64,000 nt of DNA from Agromyces albus (GTDB lineage Bacteria; Actinomycetota; Actinomycetes; Actinomycetales; Microbacteriaceae): the NCBI RefSeq assembly GCF_004134825.1, contig NZ_SDPN01000007.1:1-64000 (forward strand), given 5' to 3'. Position 1 is the stretch's first letter. Each line of letters starts with the position of its first letter. The notes beneath the pieces were generated by a model that saw only the letters and a list, made by a program, of their open reading frames with translations, did not search any database and was not told where the DNA came from. Shown in pieces: positions 1 through 7,413 of this stretch. The position numbers and the translations under genes are program-made.

Positions 1-1945
1 CCCCGGGGGCGAGCACTGCAGCGAGCGCCGCGAGCGCGAGCGGTGCGAGCAGCGCCGCCACGACGAGTCGCGGATCGACGGATGCGACGGCGCCGACGAG
101 CTCGTTCCACGCGGCCGGCGGCGCACTCGGGAACCCGAGGGCGAGCTGCCACGCCGACGGCACGGCGCTCACGACGGGCGTGCCGGGATCGGCGAGGACC
201 GCGAGCGGGGTGCCCCGCGCGAATTGCTCGAAGACCAGGGGCGCGGCGAGCACAACTGCTGGGATCGGGAGGCCGGCAAGTCGTGCGGCGGCGCGCCCGC
301 TGACGGCGAGGCCCACGAGCCACGCGATGAGGAGCGCGGGTGCGAGGCTCGGTGCCGCGGCGACGACCGCGGCGAAGAGCAGCGACGCCGCGGCCGCGGC
401 GGCCCACGACGTCGCCGCGCCGAACACCGCGAATGCGAGCCAGCCGAGCAGCACGTGGGCGATCACGGCACCCGGTCGCCCGTCGCCGAGTGCGGTGAGG
501 AAGGTGGGCGAGATCGCCCAGATCAGCGCCGCCGCCGCGCGGACGGCTCCGCGCTCCGTGAGCCGTGATGCCGCAAACCAGGCGCCGATCGCGGCCGCCG
601 GCAGGGCAACGATCCAGAGCAGCACGAGTCCGAACGAGGGTGCCCAGAAGGTGAGGGATCCGATGACCGCGAGCAGTCCGGCGAACGGGTCGGGTGCGCC
701 GACCAATCCGGTAGCGAGGTCGCGCCAACCGTAGGACGCATTGCGCCAGAGCTCGCCGACTCCGCTCGAGAGCGGGAGCAAGGCGCCGCCGCCGATGCCG
801 TTCGCGCCTATGAGCCACGAGAAGAGGGCGACGGATGCCACGGCCGAGGTGAGCAGGACCCATCCGCCACCGGTGGTGAGGAACTGCAGTTCGTGCTTGC
901 GGCCACGAGCCCTCGCCCGGCGCGCCTCGGCGGCGAGCTGCGCTCGCCGGCGCATCTCGTCGTGCTGCATGCGCAACGGGGAGACGACCGCCCAGCCGCT
1001 CGTGCGCCCCGACTTCAGGGTGCGCCGGGCGCGCGCGACGCGCATGCCGGAGAACATCGTGCGGATCGCGGCGGTGAGCTCTCCGGGAATCGCGCCCGGG
1101 GTCTTCACGAGCAGCAGCCGGATCGAGCGCAAGAGGGCGAGCGGCAGCAGGGTGAGCCAGTGCAGCGGCACCGCGAAGGCCGGCGCGTACACGAGCCGGC
1201 GGTGCAGCTCCGCCGCGCGGGCGGCGCGCTCTCGCCGCCGCACGGTACGCGGCCGGCGGGCGACCGGGAGTCCGGCCACTCCCACCCCCGCGAACGCGAC
1301 GCGAGCATCGGGCACGACCGCGACGCGATGGCCGGCGAGCCGTGCACGGATCGAGAAGTCGAGCGCGTCGTCGGCGCTCGGGAGCCCGGGATCGAACCCG
1401 TCGAGGGCACGCCAGACGGTGTGCCGCACGAGGATCGCGGCGGGATCGAGTCCGAGCACGTCGCTCAGCCCGTCGTGCTGGCCCTGGTCGAGCTCGTCGG
1501 CGACGAGCGGCACGCTTCGCCCGAGGCGCGTGATCGAGCGGCCGAAGACGGCGATGCGGTCGGGGGCGTCCCAGTGCATGAGCTTCGGCCCGGCGATGCC
1601 GACGGACTTCGCGGTCTCGAGCGTCGCGAGCAGCTTCGCGAGCGCCTCAGGCTCTGGCGCGCTGTCCTCGGAAAGGAGCCACAGTGCGTCGGCATCCGTC
1701 GACGGCTCCCCGATCACTCGCTCGCCCGCTCGCACCGCCTCACCGAACGAGAGATGCTGCGAGTGCTCGACGATATGGGTCGCCCCGGCCCCCTCGATGA
1801 TCTCGCGGGCCCCGGCGTCGGCCTCCGTCAGCACGATGACGAGCGCGTCGGGGGTGCGACGCTGGGCCTGCAGCGCTTCGAGCGTGCGCCGCAAGTGGTC
1901 GCCGCCGTGCTGCACGACGAGGATGGCGGTGACTCTGGGGAACAT
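1..1945 (-). CDS. Family 2 glycosyltransferase with membrane region, truncated by the left window edge
   Basis: The frame is open from an ATG at 1945 to the edge (648 codons, no stop), so the C-terminus is missing. Residues 1 to about 260 look like a GT2 nucleotide-sugar domain: beta-strand start FPRVTAILVV, acidic motif LLSEDSAPEP near residue 91-99 where GT2 enzymes carry DxD, and LDGFDPGLPSADDALDFS further on. An Arg-rich linker follows, then repeated hydrophobic spans (for example VLLTSAVASVALFSWLIG) up to the edge. The likely role is glycosyl transfer at the membrane for an envelope polysaccharide; the sugar is unknown. TAGGCT at 1953-1958 lies 7 bases before the ATG with no Shine-Dalgarno, suggesting a leaderless start. 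It is downstream of whiB on the same strand, 117 bases away. GT2 class is fairly sure; specificity is not. Confidence 0.8.
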   Translation of the reverse strand, partial: MFPRVTAILVVQHGGDHLRRTLEALQAQRRTPDALVIVLTEADAGAREIIEGAGATHIVEHSQHLSFGEAVRAGERVIGEPSTDADALWLLSEDSAPEPEALAKLLATLETAKSVGIAGPKLMHWDAPDRIAVFGRSITRLGRSVPLVADELDQGQHDGLSDVLGLDPAAILVRHTVWRALDGFDPGLPSADDALDFSIRARLAGHRVAVVPDARVAFAGVGVAGLPVARRPRTVRRRERAARAAELHRRLVYAPAFAVPLHWLTLLPLALLRSIRLLLVKTPGAIPGELTAAIRTMFSGMRVARARRTLKSGRTSGWAVVSPLRMQHDEMRRRAQLAAEARRARARGRKHELQFLTTGGGWVLLTSAVASVALFSWLIGANGIGGGALLPLSSGVGELWRNASYGWRDLATGLVGAPDPFAGLLAVIGSLTFWAPSFGLVLLWIVALPAAAIGAWFAASRLTERGAVRAAAALIWAISPTFLTALGDGRPGAVIAHVLLGWLAFAVFGAATSWAAAAAASLLFAAVVAAAPSLAPALLIAWLVGLAVSGRAAARLAGLPIPAVVLAAPLVFEQFARGTPLAVLADPGTPVVSAVPSAWQLALGFPSAPPAAWNELVGAVASVDPRLVVAALLAPLALAALAAVLAPG

Positions 1946-1952
1946 CGTGGTC

Positions 1953-1958
1953 AGCCTA
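1953..1958 (-). promoter_or_regulatory. Candidate -10 box (TAGGCT) for a leaderless transcript of the GT2 gene
   Basis: On the minus strand TAGGCT is followed by 7 bases and then the ATG at 1945. Actinobacterial sigma-A -10 boxes have the form TAnnnT, and this spacing would put the transcript start at or next to the start codon. No clear -35 was assigned. Confidence 0.5.
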
Positions 1959-2062
1959 GGCGGCTCTCCGCGCGGCATCCGGGATCAGGCAGGGCGTGCC
2001 ACGAAACAGATCGGATCAGGCGACCCGCGCGCCGGCCGAAGCCGGTGCACGGGAGGGCCGGA

Positions 2063-2428
2063 TCAGACCGCTCGTTTGCGGAGTTTGCGACGCTCGCGTT
2101 CCGACAACCCGCCCCAGATGCCGAAGCGCTCGTCGTTCGAGAGCGCGTATTCGAGACACTCGGATCGCACCTCGCAGCCCGTGCAGATCTTCTTCGCGTC
2201 GCGGGTCGATCCACCCTTCTCAGGGAAGAACGCCTCGGGGTCGGTCTGCGCACACAGCGCATCACTCTGCCAAGCCAGCGGATTCTCGTCATCGGCTCCC
2301 GGACGAACCCCTGGAACGCCGAGCCTTACCGGATCGATGAACCAATCGTCAGGTACTCCAGAACGATATTCAGGATTGCCCATATCGTCTCCCACCCAGT
2401 TGTACCGACCACCCAGAGGGTGTGTCAT
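2063..2428 (-). CDS. whiB: WhiB-family iron-sulfur transcriptional regulator
   Basis: This 121-residue protein has the WhiB signature. Four cysteines (C59, C82, C85, C91; the last three as CTGCEVRSEC) bind the [4Fe-4S] cluster in this family. The GIWGG turn is at 103-107, followed by a basic tail (RERRKLRKR) for DNA or sigma-factor contact. WhiB proteins are redox- or NO-responsive partners of the principal sigma factor in actinobacteria. The unusually long N-terminal arm and the position next to cell-wall genes and manA suggest the WhiB2/WhmD type (septation and wall control), which is inference. An 18-base palindrome lies four bases upstream of the ATG. A second in-frame ATG at codon 16 is possible but the longer form keeps family-like length. 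Confidence 0.95.
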   Translation of the reverse strand: MTHPLGGRYNWVGDDMGNPEYRSGVPDDWFIDPVRLGVPGVRPGADDENPLAWQSDALCAQTDPEAFFPEKGGSTRDAKKICTGCEVRSECLEYALSNDERFGIWGGLSERERRKLRKRAV

Positions 2429-2432
2429 GACT

Positions 2433-2450
2433 AATTACACTGGTGTAATT
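2433..2450. promoter_or_regulatory. Perfect inverted repeat upstream of whiB, candidate operator
   Basis: AATTACAC-TG-GTGTAATT is an 8-base perfect inverted repeat with a two-base centre, ending four bases before the whiB start codon. It is strikingly AT-rich for this genome. Read on the minus strand it includes TGTAAT five bases before the ATG, so a dimeric repressor bound here would cover a possible -10 region. The binding protein is unknown. Confidence 0.55.
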
Positions 2451-2562
2451 CGTGAGAGTCAAGTCGCAGATCGTAAACCCTCAATCGGCCGTCGAGGCTT
2501 CAGCCACGCCGCGACACGCCGGGGGTGTTCCGCAGACGTTACATTGGCACGCGAACGGGGGG

Positions 2563-3531
2563 TCACTCGGCGGATGCCGCGCGCCGGGCCTCCCAGGCGC
2601 TCTCGACCATCTCGGCGAGCGAATGCCGCATACGCCATTCGAGATCGCGGGCGGCGAGGTCGCCCGACGCCACGATTCGCGCGGGATCGCCCGCGCGGCG
2701 TGGCGCGATCCCGGGGGTGAACTCGATGCCCGTGACGTCGGCGACCGCGCGCATGATCTCGGCGACCGAGACGCCGGTGCCCGAACCGAGGTTGTAGACG
2801 GGCTCGATCGGCTTGCCCGAGTCGAGTCGCTCCGCCGCGACGACATGCGCCTCGGCGAGGTCGGCGACATGCAGGTAGTCGCGCACGTTCGTGCCGTCGG
2901 GCGTCGGGTAGTCGTTGCCGTTGATGCGGGGGGTGCGCCCGTCGAGGAGTGCGTCGAAGACGAGTGGGAAGAGATTGTGCGGGCTCACGTCGAAGACCTG
3001 CGGCGTGCCGGAGCCCACGACGTTGAAGTAGCGCAGCGACGTGTGCCGGAGGCCGGTCGCGACGGCCTGGTCGGCGATGAGCCATTCGCCGACGAGCTTC
3101 GACTCCCCGTAGGGCGACTGCGGACGCTTCGGCGTGTCTTCAGTGACGAGGTCGACGTCGGGCGTGCCGTACACGGCCGCGCTGGAGGAGAACACCATGC
3201 GGTCGACGCCGCGGGCCTCCATCGCGGCGAGGAGCGTGATCGTTCCCGTCACGTTCTGCCGGTAGGTGTGCAGCGGACGCTGCACCGAGACGCCTGCGTA
3301 CTTGAAGCCGGCCAGGTGCACGACACCCTGCACGTCGAAGCGCTCGAAGGTCATCTCGAGCTGGGATCCATCGAGGATCGTGCCCTGCACGAACGCCGTG
3401 CCCTCGGGCAGGAAGCTCCGCCGTCCCGACGAGAGATCGTCGACGACGACGACGTCGATGCCTCGGGAGGCGAACGCCCGTACGACGTGCGACCCGATGT
3501 ATCCGGCTCCCCCGGTGACCAGCCAGCTCAT
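2563..3531 (-). CDS. galE: UDP-glucose 4-epimerase
   Basis: This 322-residue extended short-chain dehydrogenase interconverts UDP-glucose and UDP-galactose in the cytoplasm, supplying galactose for surface glycans. It opens with the NAD-binding motif TGGAGYIGS (residues 6-14). It carries the catalytic Ser region FSSSAAVYG (114-122) and the YGESK motif (Tyr141, Lys145), and has the GalE-typical HLAGFKYAG stretch near residue 72. Length is close to the usual ~330. It is separated from whiB by 134 bases and from the upstream microprotein gene by 133 bases. UDP-GlcNAc could also be a substrate, which cannot be settled by eye. Confidence 0.93.
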   Translation of the reverse strand: MSWLVTGGAGYIGSHVVRAFASRGIDVVVVDDLSSGRRSFLPEGTAFVQGTILDGSQLEMTFERFDVQGVVHLAGFKYAGVSVQRPLHTYRQNVTGTITLLAAMEARGVDRMVFSSSAAVYGTPDVDLVTEDTPKRPQSPYGESKLVGEWLIADQAVATGLRHTSLRYFNVVGSGTPQVFDVSPHNLFPLVFDALLDGRTPRINGNDYPTPDGTNVRDYLHVADLAEAHVVAAERLDSGKPIEPVYNLGSGTGVSVAEIMRAVADVTGIEFTPGIAPRRAGDPARIVASGDLAARDLEWRMRHSLAEMVESAWEARRAASAE

Positions 3532-3664
3532 GATCCTGCCTTCCGGCCGCGGACCGTCCGCGCCCCGACCGATCGTATCGGCCCCGGGTGGGAACGGTCC
3601 GCGGCGCGAAGCGCGCAGGAACTGCCGTCGGACCCGGCCGAGCGTGCCGGGAGCCGACGGTTCG

Positions 3665-3814
3665 TCAGATGCGGGTCGCGGTCAGGTTCTCGACGTGGCG
3701 GTTGCGGTCGCGGATCTCGGGGCGACCATAGCCGTCGTTGTCGAGCCGCAGCAGCGTGGCGAGCATGCCCCAGATGGCGAGCCCGAGGAGGACGAGGAAG
3801 ATGATCGTGGTCAT
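3665..3814 (-). CDS. 49-residue single-span membrane microprotein
   Basis: This short frame runs from ATG at 3814 to TGA at 3665. The N-terminal half is one hydrophobic segment (TTIIFLVLLGLAIWGMLATLL). It is followed by a polar, charged tail containing NDGYGRPEIRDRNRH, an arrangement expected for a single-span membrane protein with the tail in the cytoplasm. TACATT at 3822-3827 sits exactly 7 bases before the ATG, the same leaderless arrangement seen at several certain genes here, which is the main support that it is expressed. It is divergent from the GlxA-like regulator, with which it shares the 86-base control region. Function unknown; I do not recognise a family. Confidence 0.65.
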   Translation of the reverse strand: MTTIIFLVLLGLAIWGMLATLLRLDNDGYGRPEIRDRNRHVENLTATRI

Positions 3815-3886
3815 GGCAGAAAATGTACTGCTTGCCACATCCTGCCGACAGTGGCAGAGTAGCCATAGAACGATTCTTTTCTGCCA
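3814..3886. promoter_or_regulatory. Repeated TGGCAGA sites between the microprotein and the GlxA-like regulator
   Basis: TGGCAGA occurs at 3814-3820 and 3852-3858 and in inverted form (TCTGCCA) at 3880-3886. A second inverted pair TGCCAC...GTGGCA overlaps the middle copy. The first copy lies between the microprotein -10 box and its start; the last lies just before the regulator's Shine-Dalgarno. The pattern suits binding of an AraC-type dimer, possibly the adjacent regulator controlling itself. Confidence 0.4.
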
Positions 3887-3900
3887 TTCGGAGGCTCCCG

Positions 3901-4857
3901 TTGCTCCAGTCCATCGCCTGCATCGCCATCCCGCAGATGGCCCCGTTCGAATTCGGCGTGATCTGCGAGGTGTTCGGCATCGATCGCGCCGATACGGGCG
4001 GCCCCACCTTCGACTTCAAGGTCGTCGCCGCCGAGCCAGGGCCCGTCTCCACGAAGCTCGGCTTCGACATCGTCGTGCACGAGGGCCTCGAGTTCGCGCG
4101 GCACGCCGACCTCGTCGCGGTTCCGGCCGCGCTCATCGACGAGCCGGTCGACGAGCGCGTCTCCGCCGTGATCCGCGAGGCGGTCGAGCGCGGAGCCTGG
4201 GTGCTCTCGGTCTGCTCGGGCGCCTTCACGCTCGGCCACGCGGGCGTGCTCGAGGGCCGCCGCGCCACCACCCACTGGATGTACACCGATCGCATGGCCA
4301 AGATGTTCCCCGGCACCGACGTCGACCCCGACGTGCTCTTCGTGCAAGACGGCAAGGTCGTGACCGGAGCCGGCACCGCGGCGGGCATCGATGCCGCGCT
4401 GCACATCGTGCGCATGGAGCTCGGCGCGGGCGCGGCCAACAACATCGCCCGGCGCATGGTCGTGCCGCCGCAGCGCGACGGCGGCCAGTCGCAGTTCATC
4501 CAGTCGCCCGTCGCGGAGTGCCGCAGCGACTCGTTCGCCAAGATCACCGAGTGGATGATCGAGCACCTCGACGAAGACCTCACGGTCGACCTGCTCGCCC
4601 GCAAGGCGCTCATGTCGCCGCGCACGTTCGCCCGCCGCTTCCGCGCCGAGACCGGCACGACGCCGAACGCCTGGCTCAACCGTCAGCGACTGCTGCGCGC
4701 CCAGCAGCTGCTCGAAGAGACCTCCGACACGCTCGAGGAGATCGCGCGAGAGACGGGCTTCGGCGCCGCCGCGGTCATGCGGCACCACTTCATCAAGGTG
4801 CTGCAGACGACCCCGACCGCGTATCGCCGCCTGTTCGGGGTCCGGGTGGCCAGCTGA
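3901..4857 (+). CDS. GlxA/AdpA-like AraC-family transcriptional regulator with DJ-1/PfpI domain
   Basis: The protein has two domains. Residues 1 to about 190 resemble the DJ-1/PfpI-like domain of the GlxA/FtrA/AdpA group (FEFGVICEVFGID near the start, LSVCSGAFTLGHAG carrying the nucleophile-position Cys). The C-terminal ~100 residues form an AraC double helix-turn-helix (LARKALMSPRTFARRF and LEEIARETGFGAAAVMRHHF). I start it at TTG 3901 because GGAGG at 3890-3894 lies six bases upstream and homologous N-termini begin at this strand; an ATG at 3823 would add 26 unconserved residues. AdpA-type proteins govern development in Streptomyces; here the flanking galE and manA suggest a possible link to sugar or envelope control, which is inference. 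It ends three bases from the convergent manA stop. Confidence 0.88.
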   Translation: MLQSIACIAIPQMAPFEFGVICEVFGIDRADTGGPTFDFKVVAAEPGPVSTKLGFDIVVHEGLEFARHADLVAVPAALIDEPVDERVSAVIREAVERGAWVLSVCSGAFTLGHAGVLEGRRATTHWMYTDRMAKMFPGTDVDPDVLFVQDGKVVTGAGTAAGIDAALHIVRMELGAGAANNIARRMVVPPQRDGGQSQFIQSPVAECRSDSFAKITEWMIEHLDEDLTVDLLARKALMSPRTFARRFRAETGTTPNAWLNRQRLLRAQQLLEETSDTLEEIARETGFGAAAVMRHHFIKVLQTTPTAYRRLFGVRVAS

Positions 4858-4860
4858 GGC

Positions 4861-6108
4861 TCAGGATGCCGCGTCGGCACCCGTCGTCGCGATCCACGCG
4901 ATCCCGTCGCCGGTGATCTCGAGCTCGCGCTCCTCGGGTGTGACGTAGAGCGTCTCGCCCCGCGCGAGCTCCGCGTCGCCGAGCGCCCCCGCGAGGTGCA
5001 GCGAGCCGCCCTCGGCGAGCACGATCGCGGGTCCGTCGATCGCGACGCGCCCGGCATCCGCGCCGGCATGGGCACGGTAGAGCACGAAGTCGGGTACATC
5101 GGGCCGAAACGCCGTGACACCGGGCGCCACGTCGACCGGTGCGAGACGCGGGGGCGCGATCGGCGTGAAGTCGAGCACGTCGAGCAGCTCCGTCACGTCG
5201 ATGTGCTTCGGCGTGAGGCCGCCACGCAGCACGTTGTCGCTCGCGGCCATGAGCTCGATGCCGAGCCCGTCGAGGTAGGCGTGGATGTTCCCGGCCGCGA
5301 GGTAGAGGGCTTCGCCGCGCTGCAGGCGCACCCGGTTGAGCAGCAGCGAGATGACGACGCCGGGGTCGCCCGGGTAGACGCCGGCGAGCGCGCCGACGGT
5401 CTCGAACGAGAGCGCGAACGGCGATCGGCGGGCGATCTCGGAGCCGGCGAGGGCCGTCACCCGTTCGATCAGCCAGGTCGCCTCCCCCGTGTCGCCGCCG
5501 CGGCCGTCGCGGAGCAGCCACTCGACCGAGTCACGGAGCGGGTCGTTGCCGGCGAGCCGGTCGCCGAGGAGGTCGAGCGCGCCGGGCTCGGGAGTGTCGG
5601 ATGCGGCATCCGCCTCCCGCAGCACCTCGAGCACGCCGTGCACCTCGTCGAGCGGACGGAAGCCCGAGAGTGCGTCGAACGTCTCGCTCAGGGCGACGAT
5701 GAGCTCTGGCTTGTGGAAGGGATCGCGATAGTTGCGGTCGTAGGCGCCGACCGGGATCCCCTCGGCCTCTTCACGGGCGAATCCGGCTCGGGCCTGCTCG
5801 GGAGTCGGATGCGCCTGCAGCGACAGCGGCTCGGCCGCCGCGAGCAGCTTCAGGAGGAACGGCAGACGTGCGCCCTCGGCGGCGAGCTTCGGCCCGAGCG
5901 CTCGCTCGGGATCCGCCTCGATCCAGGCGGCGAGGTCGTCATGGCCGACGGATGCCGCGTCGACGATGCGTGCCGGGGAGCCCGCGTGCGCGCCGAGCCA
6001 CAGCTCCGCTTGCGGTCCGCCCGAGGGTGGCCTGCCCAGGAACTCGGCGATCGCCCGATGAGATCCCCATGCGTAGTCCCGGGGTGTGTTGCCGATCGCC
6101 ACAAACAT
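4861..6108 (-). CDS. manA: Mannose-6-phosphate isomerase, class I
   Basis: This 415-residue zinc enzyme interconverts fructose-6-P and mannose-6-P, the entry to GDP-mannose. Type I signatures are visible: RDYAWGSHRAI near the N-terminus, QAELWLGAHAGSP, the metal-binding QAHPT near residue 100, a HKPELIVAL stretch, and GNIHAYL further on, with the usual C-terminal cupin segment. It is slightly longer than the common ~390 residues. It is divergent from the acyl-CoA dehydrogenase across 103 bases. The gene also lies near whiB2 in mycobacteria, consistent with conserved order. Function is secure from motifs. Confidence 0.93.
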   Translation of the reverse strand: MFVAIGNTPRDYAWGSHRAIAEFLGRPPSGGPQAELWLGAHAGSPARIVDAASVGHDDLAAWIEADPERALGPKLAAEGARLPFLLKLLAAAEPLSLQAHPTPEQARAGFAREEAEGIPVGAYDRNYRDPFHKPELIVALSETFDALSGFRPLDEVHGVLEVLREADAASDTPEPGALDLLGDRLAGNDPLRDSVEWLLRDGRGGDTGEATWLIERVTALAGSEIARRSPFALSFETVGALAGVYPGDPGVVISLLLNRVRLQRGEALYLAAGNIHAYLDGLGIELMAASDNVLRGGLTPKHIDVTELLDVLDFTPIAPPRLAPVDVAPGVTAFRPDVPDFVLYRAHAGADAGRVAIDGPAIVLAEGGSLHLAGALGDAELARGETLYVTPEERELEITGDGIAWIATTGADAAS

Positions 6109-6175
6109 CCTCGATGGTTCCTCTCCGCCGTTGGGTCAAAACTACCAACGCCTTCGAGGGCGATTGCGCCAGCCA

Positions 6176-6181
6176 TAGGCT
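6176..6181 (+). promoter_or_regulatory. Candidate promoter of the acyl-CoA dehydrogenase gene
   Basis: TAGGCT (6176-6181) as -10 is preceded by TTCGAG at 6153-6158 with a 17-base spacer. Transcription would start near 6188, leaving a ~24-base leader that contains GGAG at 6203-6206, five bases before the ATG at 6212. Confidence 0.45.
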
Positions 6182-6211
6182 TCACGGGTCCGACCACGCA
6201 TTGGAGCACGC

Positions 6212-7390
6212 ATGACCTTCGAGCCGCTCGCGAGCGACTTCTACGCCTACGAGTCCCTCCTCACCGAGCAGGAGAAGGAGGCGCTCGGCAATCTCCGGGC
6301 ATGGCTCGAACGCGACGTCAGGCCGATCGTCGGCGACTACTGGGACCGCGCGGAGTTCCCCGTGCAGATCGTGAAGCCGCTCGCCGACCTCGGCGCCTTC
6401 TCGTTCGGCTGGGACGAGACCCGGCCGTTCGAGAACTCCGCCGTGTTCCGCGGCTTCGTCGCCCTCGAATGCGCTCGCGTCGACGCGGGTGTCGCGACCT
6501 TCGTCGGCGTGCAGAACGGGCTCGCGACCGGCAGCATCAGCGTCTGCGGCTCCGCCGAGCAGCGAGCGGAGTGGATCCCGAGGCTCGCGAGCGGCGAGGT
6601 CATCGGCGCCTTCGGCCTCACCGAGCCTGAGTCGGGCTCGGACTCCGCGCAGGGCCTGCGCACGACCGCCGAGCGCGACGGCGACAACTGGGTCCTGAAC
6701 GGCTCGAAGCGCTGGATCGGCAACGCCACCTTCTCCGACATCACCGTCATCTGGGCGAAGGACGTCGCAGACAGCCAGGTCAAGGGCTTCATCGTGCCGA
6801 CCTCGACCCCGGGCTACACGGCCACGAAGATCGAGGGCAAGATCAGTCTCCGCTCCGTGCAGAACGCCGACATCACGCTCGAGAACGTGGTCGTGCCCGA
6901 GTCGCTCCGGCTCCAGAACGCGAACTCGTTCAAGGACACCGCGAGCGTGCTGCGCCTCACTCGGGCCGAGGTGGCGTGGGCTGCCGTGGGCACGTCGATC
7001 GGCGCGTACGAGGCCGCCGTGAAGTACGCGGGCGAGCGCGTGCAGTTCGGCAAGACGATCGGCTCGCACCAGCTGATCCAGGACCTGCTCGTCAAGTGCC
7101 TCGGCAACATCACCGCCTCGCTCGGCATGGTCGTGCGCGTCTCCGAGATGCTCGACCGCGGCGAGCAGCGCGACGAGCACTCGGCCCTCGCGAAGGCGTA
7201 TACGACGTCGCGCATGCGCGAGACCGTCGCGTGGGCACGCGAGTCGGTCGGCGGCAACGGCATCGTGCTCGAGTACGACGTGGCCCGCTTCTTCGCCGAC
7301 GCCGAGGCGCTCTACTCATACGAGGGCACGCGCGAGATGAACACGCTCATCGTGGGCCGGAAGATCACCGGCAGGGCCGCGTTCGTCTGA
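6212..7390 (+). CDS. Acyl-CoA dehydrogenase, glutaryl-CoA-dehydrogenase-like
   Basis: This 392-residue FAD enzyme of the acyl-CoA dehydrogenase superfamily has the FGLTEPESGSD flavin/substrate motif near residue 135, KRWIGN in the middle domain, and a C-terminal SYEGTREMNTLIVGRKITG in which the Glu of YEGT is the expected catalytic base. The C-terminal signature and overall pattern are closest to the glutaryl-CoA dehydrogenase branch, but decarboxylation cannot be confirmed by eye. GGAG precedes the ATG by five bases. An acyl-CoA dehydrogenase (fadE25) also sits in the equivalent mycobacterial region, though it may belong to another subfamily. It is followed 23 bases later by a polysaccharide gene with its own promoter. 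Confidence 0.88.
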   Translation: MTFEPLASDFYAYESLLTEQEKEALGNLRAWLERDVRPIVGDYWDRAEFPVQIVKPLADLGAFSFGWDETRPFENSAVFRGFVALECARVDAGVATFVGVQNGLATGSISVCGSAEQRAEWIPRLASGEVIGAFGLTEPESGSDSAQGLRTTAERDGDNWVLNGSKRWIGNATFSDITVIWAKDVADSQVKGFIVPTSTPGYTATKIEGKISLRSVQNADITLENVVVPESLRLQNANSFKDTASVLRLTRAEVAWAAVGTSIGAYEAAVKYAGERVQFGKTIGSHQLIQDLLVKCLGNITASLGMVVRVSEMLDRGEQRDEHSALAKAYTTSRMRETVAWARESVGGNGIVLEYDVARFFADAEALYSYEGTREMNTLIVGRKITGRAAFV

Positions 7391-7400
7391 GCACGCGCGA

Positions 7401-7406
7401 TAGCCT
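7401..7406 (+). promoter_or_regulatory. Candidate -10 box (TAGCCT) for a leaderless O-antigen-ligase-like gene
   Basis: TAGCCT ends 7 bases before the ATG at 7414 in the short gap after the acyl-CoA dehydrogenase. No Shine-Dalgarno is present, so independent leaderless transcription is likely. Confidence 0.5.
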
Positions 7407-7413
7407 AGGTCGC

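Noticed and set aside
1-1945. Possible frameshift in the left-edge glycosyltransferase
   Set aside because: A first count of the start position put the edge codons out of frame; recounting (ATG at 1945) gives one continuous frame to base 2.
741-2720. Long plus-strand frame (659 residues) over the left-edge glycosyltransferase, whiB and galE
   Set aside because: Its translation is Arg/Ser/Ala-rich without motifs, and the opposite strand carries recognisable proteins. It is a shadow frame of high-GC DNA.
2452-3804. Plus-strand frame of 450 residues antisense to galE and the microprotein
   Set aside because: Composition is typical of an antisense frame (His, Arg, Asp-rich) and the galE motifs on the other strand are complete.
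3814-3886. TGGCAGA sites considered as true AdpA boxes
   Set aside because: They match the AdpA consensus TGGCSNGWWY only in the first four bases, so I report them as unassigned repeats.
4996-6630. Plus-strand frame of 544 residues over manA and the acyl-CoA dehydrogenase start
   Set aside because: It crosses two certain genes and has no domain pattern.
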